A stretch of DNA of 64,000 nucleotides from Thalassotalea piscium (GTDB lineage Bacteria; Pseudomonadota; Gammaproteobacteria; Enterobacterales; Alteromonadaceae), in assembly GCF_030295935.1 (NCBI RefSeq), contig NZ_AP027362.1, forward strand, positions 2,046,001 through 2,110,000, in the 5' to 3' direction. Made by a program: the position numbers and the translations under genes. The notes beneath the pieces are model-generated. The model was not told the DNA's origin. It saw only the letters and a program-made list of their open reading frames with translations, and made no database searches. Positions 57,889 to 64,000 of this stretch are shown here, piece by piece; within the stretch, counting starts at the first letter, position 1, and the number at the start of each line of letters is the position of its first letter.

Positions 57889-59019
57889 ATGACTTATACT
57901 ACATTTAACCAAACCCCAAATAACGCATTGCTAGAACCAATGTTTATGGGGAACAGTGTAAATGTTGCCCGTTATGACCAACAACGATTTATTGCGTTTG
58001 AAAAGCTCATTGAAAAACAACTATCTTTCTTTTGGCGCCCTGAAGAAATCGATGTTTCTAAAGATCGTGCAGATTGGCAGAGTTTAACTAATTCAGAAAA
58101 ACACATCTTTATTTCAAACCTAAAGTATCAAACTCTTTTAGACAGTATGGCTGCACGCTCTGTTAATGCGGTACTACTTCCGTTAGTTTCATTACCAGAA
58201 GTAGAAACTTGGGTAGAAACTTGGGCATTTAGCGAAACTATTCACTCACGCTCATACACTCACATTTTACGAAACTTATTCTCTGATCCAAGTGAAGTTT
58301 TCGATGATATCGTTGTTAACCCAGCTATTTTAAAGCGTGCAACAAGTATTGCTAAATATTTTGACTCAGTAATAATTACCACTCAGTTACTTCAATCACA
58401 AGGTCCTGGATCTTATCAAGTTAATGGTGAAACTCTTGAGGTTAGTGAGCGTAAGCTTAAAGAACGTTTATACCTTGCTATATGCTCTGTTAACGCTCTT
58501 GAAGCGATTAGATTTTATGTAAGCTTTGCCTGTTCTTTCGCTTTTGCTGAACGAGAGTTACTTGAAGGTAACGCTAAAATTATTAAATTAATTGCACGAG
58601 ATGAGGCGCTACACTTAACAGGTACACAACATATACTTAATAATTGGCTTTTAGGTAAAGACGACCCTGAAATGAAAGAAGTGTCAGAGCAGTTACGTGA
58701 TGAAGGCCTACAAATATTTCTTGACGTGGTTGAGCAAGAAAAAGAATGGGCACAATATTTGTTTAAAGATGGTTCAATGATTGGCCTAAATGCTGAGATA
58801 CTAAATCAATATATTGAATATATTTGCAACCAACGCTTAGCCGCAATTGGCTATGAAGCGCCATTTGATATTAAAAGCAACCCATTGCCTTGGATGAATG
58901 CTTATTTAGTGAGCGACAACGTGCAAGTGGCTCCACAAGAGTCTGAAATTTCAAGCTATTTAGTTGGACAAGTTGATTCGTCAGTTTCAAGTGACGATTT
59001 TGATGGTTTTGATCTATAA
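57889..59019 (+). CDS. nrdB: Ribonucleoside-diphosphate reductase class Ia, beta subunit
   Basis: Radical-bearing di-iron subunit. The radical tyrosine is Tyr123 in [11 protein letters not shown], one residue off E. coli numbering, and iron ligands E116 and H119 are in FSETIHSR; the second iron-binding helix is [13 protein letters not shown]. The C-terminal [10 protein letters not shown] peptide is the tail that docks on NrdA. At 376 residues it is normal. It follows nrdA by 126 bp. Confidence 0.98.
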   Translation: MTYTTFNQTPNNALLEPMFMGNSVNVARYDQQRFIAFEKLIEKQLSFFWRPEEIDVSKDRADWQSLTNSEKHIFISNLKYQTLLDSMAARSVNAVLLPLVSLPEVETWVETWAFSETIHSRSYTHILRNLFSDPSEVFDDIVVNPAILKRATSIAKYFDSVIITTQLLQSQGPGSYQVNGETLEVSERKLKERLYLAICSVNALEAIRFYVSFACSFAFAERELLEGNAKIIKLIARDEALHLTGTQHILNNWLLGKDDPEMKEVSEQLRDEGLQIFLDVVEQEKEWAQYLFKDGSMIGLNAEILNQYIEYICNQRLAAIGYEAPFDIKSNPLPWMNAYLVSDNVQVAPQESEISSYLVGQVDSSVSSDDFDGFDL

Positions 59020-59071
59020 CGTTATGGCAGCCTGTTTACTATTAGTTTGTTGTTCTACTTAGTACTTAGTT

Positions 59072-59371
59072 ATGGGGCACACTAATAGTAAACTATCCGA
59101 TAATTCGTCTGAATCTGACCTTGTGATCATTGTCGATGATCACAAGGTAACATTCACGAGTGAAGATAAAAACTTATTAAATTGTTTAGAAAGAAACGGT
59201 ATAGAAGCTCACTATCACTGTAGAGATGGCTTTTGTGGCGCTTGCCGTGTCACATTAAAGCAAGGGCAAGTGTTATATCCTAACGGAGAGCCTTTAGCAT
59301 TTGTGGGTGAAAACGAAATTTTGACCTGCTGCTGTATTCCAACCACAAATATCGACATTAACTTAGAGTAG
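59072..59371 (+). CDS. yfaE: 2Fe-2S ferredoxin YfaE-type (NrdB cofactor maintenance)
   Basis: Small plant-type ferredoxin that helps regenerate the di-iron tyrosyl cofactor of NrdB. Cluster cysteines are C50, C55 and C58 in HYHCRDGFCGACR, with the fourth among C86-C88. At 99 residues it is a little longer than E. coli YfaE, with a polar N-terminus. It follows nrdB by 52 bp. Confidence 0.93.
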   Translation: MGHTNSKLSDNSSESDLVIIVDDHKVTFTSEDKNLLNCLERNGIEAHYHCRDGFCGACRVTLKQGQVLYPNGEPLAFVGENEILTCCCIPTTNIDINLE

Positions 59372-59395
59372 ATTATCTGCGTTAATCTACCCTTT
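59368..59395 (+). terminator. Terminator after yfaE
   Basis: GTAGATTA and TAATCTAC form an 8-bp stem overlapping the stop codon, followed by CCTTTTCC. It is moderate in strength. Confidence 0.55.
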
Positions 59396-59402
59396 TCCCT
59401 GG

Positions 59403-60743
59403 TTAAAGCTTATCCCCTAGGGTGGTTTCAATGCCATTAATAACTTTGTTTATGGCTAATGCCACCGGTTTGAATAAATAATCAAACTCTTGTAATTTCT
59501 GATCGTTAGCCGCGTTATCGAGCGCTTTAGTATGATTAAACAATTCCATTGCCCCAATTGAACAAGCAACACCTTTTAAAGTGTGTGTTAAAGATTTCAG
59601 TGTGAGTAAGTCATTGTCATTTATCGCTTGTGCTATTTTATCTTTATCTTGTTTATGATCTTGATAAAACATAACTAAAATTTCTTCGAATAATCCTTCA
59701 TCACCCAACACATTATTAACGCCAATATCAAAATCAATACCTGCATACTTTTCAGATTCGGGTTGCTTTGGAGTGTTAGTATTCAAATTGTTATTATCCT
59801 TTGATGTGACCAGTTCATTATCTTTATTATTGTTTGCTGCGTTTTCTGATTTGTTTTTCTCCGTAACTGTTTGGTTTCTGCCAGCTGATTTAGCCCTATA
59901 CATTAGCTTATCAGCCTCTCTCATTAAGTCATCTAGCATGCTATCAGGATCATTTGAAACAATAAGACCAATACTCACTGTAATATTTATTGTTGCATCA
60001 GGATCATCTGGTAGAGAGATAGTTAACTGAGCTAAAGATTCTCGAAATCTTTCACAAGCAGCTAAAGCTGTCTCTAATCGCACATTAGGCATACAGACAG
60101 CAAACTCTTCACCACCAATTCGTCCTATAACATCGTAATCACGAAAACATGAAATCAACAGCTTAGCAAACTCTACTAATACAACATCACCGCCATCATG
60201 CCCATGCGTATCATTAACAGCTTTAAAGTGATCAATGTCTAACATTGCTATCGCTGTTCGATGTTTATTACGTTTAGCATGGCTGATAACTTTTGTTGCT
60301 AGCTCTTCATAACCAACACGATTATTAATATGGGTAAGGCTGTCGGTACGTAATAAAGCTTCTAATTCTTGTGTTTTTTCTTTCAAACGCAGTGCGTTTC
60401 GAATGCGTGCGTATAGTACTTTTGCAACATAAGGTTTAGTGACATAATCTTCAGCGCCAACATCGAGTGTTTTTACTACATCATTTTCGTCATCTGAGGC
60501 AGATAACATAATAACAGGCGGTGCAGTTTCAAGTGCGGTTATATTAGCTAACACTTCCATACCAGACATTTTGGGCATATGTAAATCAAGTAAAACAAGA
60601 TCAACCGCTTGCCTATTAAGTATCTCTAATGCTTGCTCTCCTCCATTTGCAGTTAACACTTTATAACCGGCTTCGATGAGATCAAACTCAAGTAACATTA
60701 ATGTATCTTTAGCGTCATCAATAACTAAGATTGTACTGTTCAC
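59403..60743 (-). CDS. Receiver-GGDEF-HPt signalling protein (diguanylate cyclase)
   Basis: A 446-residue cytoplasmic protein with three modules. The receiver (1-120) has phospho-acceptor Asp53. The GGDEF domain (about 133-295) has GGEEF at 210-214, and an RxxD product-inhibition site at R201-D204 five residues before it, so it should be an active, feedback-inhibited diguanylate cyclase. A polar asparagine-rich linker (ENAANNNKDNELVTSKDNNNLN) leads to a C-terminal HPt domain with His387 (SLTHTLKGVACSIGA). It may take phosphate from a hybrid kinase at the HPt or receiver. No sensor kinase is adjacent. Confidence 0.93.
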   Translation of the reverse strand: MNSTILVIDDAKDTLMLLEFDLIEAGYKVLTANGGEQALEILNRQAVDLVLLDLHMPKMSGMEVLANITALETAPPVIMLSASDDENDVVKTLDVGAEDYVTKPYVAKVLYARIRNALRLKEKTQELEALLRTDSLTHINNRVGYEELATKVISHAKRNKHRTAIAMLDIDHFKAVNDTHGHDGGDVVLVEFAKLLISCFRDYDVIGRIGGEEFAVCMPNVRLETALAACERFRESLAQLTISLPDDPDATINITVSIGLIVSNDPDSMLDDLMREADKLMYRAKSAGRNQTVTEKNKSENAANNNKDNELVTSKDNNNLNTNTPKQPESEKYAGIDFDIGVNNVLGDEGLFEEILVMFYQDHKQDKDKIAQAINDNDLLTLKSLTHTLKGVACSIGAMELFNHTKALDNAANDQKLQEFDYLFKPVALAINKVINGIETTLGDKL

Positions 60744-61135
60744 GTTACGACCATCCTAAGAGTTTGTTTAAGTATGCTTACAAATAGTATTTCGTTTTGT
60801 AATAAAACGAAGTAAATTCGTAAACATCTGTAAGCCCTGTTTTTTGTTTCAATTCGTAAAACATAAAGACTACATAATAATTTTATATTTAAAGCGTTGA
60901 GTGATATCAATGCAACATTAAAGCTAAAGCCACATCATATACAATGTGGTACATAAATTAATCATACATTATTTTAAAGCCTTTATAATACTATAATAAA
61001 ATATTAGCTTATAATCACTTTATTAAGTTATTAAATTTAGTATTTGATTTTCTATCAGGAAAATCTATCACACAAAGCATTACATATTGTATACAACTAG
61101 CGATATTTGCTTTAAAATCACTTTATTGGATCATA
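60744..61135. other. Intergenic region, no gene seen
   Basis: A 392-bp very AT-rich stretch between divergent genes. It must contain both promoters. I see no RNA gene, repeat or convincing operator. Confidence 0.4.
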
Positions 61136-62371
61136 ATGAAGAGAGAAAGTATGACTATAGGCGTTGGCGGTTCAACCGCTCAGATTGAACTAAGTAAACT
61201 CAGTAATATGACAAGCGGCGTCGCCGCGGTTAGTGAACAGGAATATCAACAACGAATTGAAAAAGCCCAGCGATTAATGAAAGCACAAGGCATTGCTGCA
61301 ACTTATTTAAACGCTGGTACAAACTTATACTATTTTACCGGTACACGCTGGTATGCAAGTGAACGTATGGTAGGTGCTATTTTACCCGCTGAAGGCGATA
61401 TTGAATACATCACACCTTTCTTCGAAATTAATACCTTAAATCAATACATGGTAATCAAAGGTAAAATTCACGGATGGCAGGAGCATGAGTGCCCTTATGC
61501 TTTGTGTGCAAACGTGTTAACTGCAATGGGAATAAGTAAGGGGAAATTGGCAATTGATGAGGCTACTGCTTTTTTTATCGCTAATGGAATAAAAGAAGCC
61601 GTTAGTAATATTGAATTAGTAGATGCCAAGCCAATTACGGCAGGCTGTAGAACTGAAAAATCGGCTCATGAAATATCACTTCTACAAACAGCTAAAAACA
61701 TGACCATAGAAGTACATAAAGCTGTTGCTAAAATATTACATGTGGGTATTTCAACGGCTGAAGTTACTCAATTTATACATCAAGCGCATATAAAGGTAGG
61801 TGCTCCTGCCGGTTCATATTTTTGTATAGTTTTATTTGGTAAAGATTCTTCTTTTCCGCACGGTGTTAAAAACCCTAAGAATTTAGAAGAAAATGATATT
61901 GTGTTAATTGACACTGGCTGCCAAGTAGAAGGTTATAACTCTGACATCACTCGAACATATGTATTTGGTCAGGCAAATGAGCGTCAGCGCACCATGTGGA
62001 ATGTTGAGAAAATGGCACAAAAAGCTGCATTTGATGCCGCACAACTTGGTCAGCCCTGCGGAAAAGTTGATGATGCTGCACGTGAGTATATAGCATCACA
62101 AGGTATGGGGCCTGAATACCAAACACCTGGTTGTCCTCACCGTACAGGTCATGGAATTGGCTTAGACATACATGAATGGCCATACTTGGTCAGCAGCGAC
62201 CAAACGCTATTGACTAAGGGCATGTGTTTTTCAAACGAGCCAATGCTAGTTATACCTGACGAATTTGGTATTCGACTTGAAGATCATTTTTATATGACAG
62301 AACAAGGGCCTAAATGGTTTACTGAGCCGTCACATTCTATTGATGATCCTTTTGGTTACAATAAAAACTAA
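61136..62371 (+). CDS. M24 family metallopeptidase (Xaa-Pro aminopeptidase/creatinase-like)
   Basis: Two-domain M24 protein. The N-terminal creatinase-like domain (about 35-170; AAVSEQEYQQRIEKAQRLMKAQGIAATYLNAGTNLYYFTG) precedes the pita-bread catalytic domain (about 180-405). The metal ligands are all present: D in LIDTGCQVEGYNSDITRTY (two), H in GHGIGLDIHEWP, E in FSNEPMLVIP and E in RLEDHFYM. An Xaa-Pro dipeptide/aminopeptidase role is likely. The start could instead be the ATG at 61151, which has GAGAG ahead. It is monocistronic and is followed by a large inverted repeat. Confidence 0.9.
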   Translation: MKRESMTIGVGGSTAQIELSKLSNMTSGVAAVSEQEYQQRIEKAQRLMKAQGIAATYLNAGTNLYYFTGTRWYASERMVGAILPAEGDIEYITPFFEINTLNQYMVIKGKIHGWQEHECPYALCANVLTAMGISKGKLAIDEATAFFIANGIKEAVSNIELVDAKPITAGCRTEKSAHEISLLQTAKNMTIEVHKAVAKILHVGISTAEVTQFIHQAHIKVGAPAGSYFCIVLFGKDSSFPHGVKNPKNLEENDIVLIDTGCQVEGYNSDITRTYVFGQANERQRTMWNVEKMAQKAAFDAAQLGQPCGKVDDAAREYIASQGMGPEYQTPGCPHRTGHGIGLDIHEWPYLVSSDQTLLTKGMCFSNEPMLVIPDEFGIRLEDHFYMTEQGPKWFTEPSHSIDDPFGYNKN

Positions 62372-62389
62372 CCGCTCTCCCCCTGCATA

Positions 62390-62437
62390 ATCGAGGATAA
62401 AACTGATGTAAAACAATTAATCAGCTTTATCCTCGAT
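62390..62437. terminator. Long inverted repeat after M24 peptidase gene
   Basis: An 18-bp stem (ATCGAGGATAAAACTGAT and ATCAGCTTTATCCTCGAT, one G-U pair) with a 12-base loop. No T-run follows, so it may be a 3' stability stem or a short repeat rather than a clean terminator. Confidence 0.5.
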
Positions 62438-62504
62438 AAAAATTTGGATCTCTTCTTAGCTTTCTATAGAATCAAACACTTGTTAAAAACTATTTTGTAG
62501 TATT

Positions 62505-63080
62505 ATGCACGCTATTTTTGAATATATACCTCTGATCGTATTTTTTATCTTTTATAAATTTGCAGACATATATTGGGCAACAGGCTCTTTAATCGTCACA
62601 TCGGCAATTCAAATTGGCTATTACTTACTCAAAAAAGAGCCTATTCCCAAACGAAACCTTATATTTTTCGGCCTAATTCTTATCTTTGGCGGATTAACTA
62701 TATTCTTTCACGACGATGCTTTTCTAAAGTGGAAAGTAACAATAATCAATGCATTGTTTGCTGTTGTACTTATTGTTAGCCAAGTTGTTTTTAAGAAAAA
62801 CCTAATAAAAGAAATGTTATCTGAAGGCTTACCTCTCCCCGATAATATATGGACTAAACTCAATTTAGCTTGGGCATTATTCTTTTTACTGTGTAGCTTA
62901 CTTAATATTTATATCGCCTATAACTTTTCATTAGAAACGTGGGTTAACTTTAAAGTCTTTGGTTTAATGGCAATGACTTTTGTCTTTGCCATAGGCTCAA
63001 TTTTAGCCCTGTATAAGTATTTACCAAAAGAAGAAGAAAATAGCGACGTCTCTGCTAAAATAGATAATAAACCAGAATAA
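62505..63080 (+). CDS. yciB: Inner membrane protein YciB (septation protein A)
   Basis: A polytopic inner-membrane protein of 191 residues with about five to six helices, affecting cell envelope and septation. The start [29 protein letters not shown] and the segment [20 protein letters not shown] are diagnostic for YciB. The C-terminus is polar and cytoplasmic. It begins a yciB-yciI-lprI run. Confidence 0.95.
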   Translation: MHAIFEYIPLIVFFIFYKFADIYWATGSLIVTSAIQIGYYLLKKEPIPKRNLIFFGLILIFGGLTIFFHDDAFLKWKVTIINALFAVVLIVSQVVFKKNLIKEMLSEGLPLPDNIWTKLNLAWALFFLLCSLLNIYIAYNFSLETWVNFKVFGLMAMTFVFAIGSILALYKYLPKEEENSDVSAKIDNKPE

Positions 63081-63090
63081 AGTGAGCCCA

Positions 63091-63393
63091 ATGTATTACG
63101 TAATTTTCAGCCAAGATACCGAAAACAGTTTACAAAAGAGATTATCTGTAAGAGATAAACACTTAGAACGATTAAAAGACCTACAAGCACAGGGTAGATT
63201 ACTCGTTGCAGGTCCTTGCCCTGCTATTGACAGTGAAAACCCTAGCGATGCAGGCTTTACCGGCTCTGTCATAATTGCTGAGTTTGATTCGTTAATTGAT
63301 GCGCAACATTGGGCAGACCAAGACCCTTATATCGACGCTGGTGTTTACGCCAATGTAATTGTTAAGCCCTATAAAAAAGTACTACCAGCATGA
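63091..63393 (+). CDS. yciI: YciI family protein
   Basis: A 100-residue ferredoxin-fold protein. The start is set at the ATG of [24 protein letters not shown], which matches the family start; a GTG three codons upstream is less likely. The conserved histidine H in VRDKHLERL and aspartate D in HWADQDPY are the putative active residues. Enzymatic role is unknown. It follows yciB by 10 bp and overlaps the next gene by 4 bp. Confidence 0.93.
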   Translation: MYYVIFSQDTENSLQKRLSVRDKHLERLKDLQAQGRLLVAGPCPAIDSENPSDAGFTGSVIIAEFDSLIDAQHWADQDPYIDAGVYANVIVKPYKKVLPA

Positions 63394-63806
63394 TAAAGCA
63401 ATTTATATCACTACTCATTATTAGCACGACAATGGCGACTCTGTTTAGCACTCCTGCACATGCTGCGGTACTAAAAACGGTAAAAGCTTGTGAAAGTAAA
63501 TTTACTGCACCCAAAGCACTCTCTATGTGTTTTGATCAAGTAAAAGAGTCTGTAGATCGTGAGCTACAAACTTGGATTAATAATCAAATATTTATTTTAG
63601 AAGAATTTGCTTTAAAAACAGGCCGAAAATCAGCATTAGAAATGTTTAATCGCGCTCAGCTTAATTTCATTACCTACCGTGAAAATAACTGCCGCTGGCA
63701 ATACCTGCATATATCACCTGAAATAACAGCAGCCCCTGCTTATAAAAAGTGTTACATCAACACCACGCAACATCGTATTGAAGAGCTGAGTAGTATCAAT
63801 CAATAG
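63390..63806 (+). CDS. LprI-like lysozyme inhibitor (DUF1311)
   Basis: A 138-residue secreted protein with signal peptide (cleavage after AHA, about residue 25). The DUF1311 signature [19 protein letters not shown] (about residues 89-107) is present, with four cysteines that should form two disulfides. DUF1311/LprI proteins can inhibit lysozyme, but many have no known activity. Its start overlaps the yciI stop (ATGA), so it is translationally coupled. Confidence 0.85.
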   Translation: MIKQFISLLIISTTMATLFSTPAHAAVLKTVKACESKFTAPKALSMCFDQVKESVDRELQTWINNQIFILEEFALKTGRKSALEMFNRAQLNFITYRENNCRWQYLHISPEITAAPAYKKCYINTTQHRIEELSSINQ

Positions 63807-63862
63807 ATAACCTAAAAGTATCCCCTAATACACTCAGTCTCTAAGATCAACACGCCCGAGTC

Positions 63863-64000
63863 TTAAGAAATAGAAACTTCAAACTCTGGTAGTGCTTGTA
63901 TTACTTTTTTAACCGTACATGAACTTGCTGCGGCTAAAACAGCTTTACGATATTTTTGTGGAAAATTATCAGGTAATTTAACCACAATATTAAACGTTTG
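63863..64000 (-). CDS. OsmC family protein, C-terminal fragment
   Basis: The reading frame runs off the window end; only the last 45 residues are seen. The segment FNIVVKLPDNFPQKYRKAVLAAASSCTVKKVIQALPEFEVSIS matches the end of the OsmC fold, with the conserved cysteine in SSCTVKK that is the second redox cysteine of the family. Peroxide reduction is the family role. It is convergent with the LprI-like gene. Confidence 0.8.
   Translation of the reverse strand, partial: QTFNIVVKLPDNFPQKYRKAVLAAASSCTVKKVIQALPEFEVSIS

Overview
The window looks like a chromosomal segment of an AT-rich marine gammaproteobacterium of the order Alteromonadales, most likely Colwelliaceae (Colwellia/Thalassotalea-like). 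The reasons are an RNase E-type degradosome gene, uvrY-uvrC-pgsA-tRNA(Gly,Cys,Leu), an rpmF-plsX-fab cluster, cmk-rpsA-ihfB-lapAB-pyrF, ubiG-gph, nrdAB-yfaE, and a Fur-type iron locus. The genus is an inference; no 16S rRNA gene is present.

Layout. 1-3429: the end of an EEP-family hydrolase, an alkaline phosphatase, an MgtC-family membrane protein that seems to lack an ordinary start codon, a small charged protein and an RMD1/DUF155 protein. 3451-11783: iron region. A ferric ABC transporter (fbpABC type, minus strand) is divergent from an outer-membrane porin-like protein, an imelysin lipoprotein and a di-heme (DUF1111) oxidoreductase, with a strong Fur-box match between them. 12950-17047: six tRNA genes, pgsA, uvrC, uvrY. 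17158-24247: a small RHH-like protein, fabA with a FabR-like operator, a GlyGly-CTERM-like DUF3466 protein, uup, a glutaredoxin-like protein and rlmKL. 24338-25600: a complete IS3-family insertion sequence with inverted repeats, a 3-bp target duplication and a -1 frameshift site. 25746-26790: three initiator tRNA genes, each with its own promoter, interspersed with six roughly 98-bp repeats that carry only the 3' part of the tRNA. This is the most unusual structure seen. 27018-28877: a CNNM/CBS protein and small proteins. 28958-36837: mltG-pabC-fabF-acpP-fabG-fabD-plsX-rpmF-yceD and divergent maf; fabH is absent between plsX and fabD, and tmk/holB do not follow mltG. 36858-38696: a HAD phosphatase pseudogene split by a 233-bp MITE-like element, then rluC. 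38697-42326: long rne leader and rne. 42415-53185 (minus): comEA-like, pyrF, lapB, lapA, ihfB, rpsA, cmk, aroA, serC, gyrA. 53723-59371 (plus): ubiG, gph, nrdA, nrdB, yfaE with tandem NrdR-like boxes. 59403-64000: a receiver-GGDEF-HPt protein, an M24 peptidase, yciB, yciI, an LprI-like protein and the end of an OsmC-family gene.

Functionally the window is mostly housekeeping: lipid synthesis, translation, DNA topology and repair, deoxynucleotide supply and tRNA supply. The iron region is the clearest adaptive module. The accessory or decaying DNA consists of the IS3 element, the MITE with its broken host gene, a 130-bp dyad repeat near 12 kb, and the initiator-tRNA repeat array.
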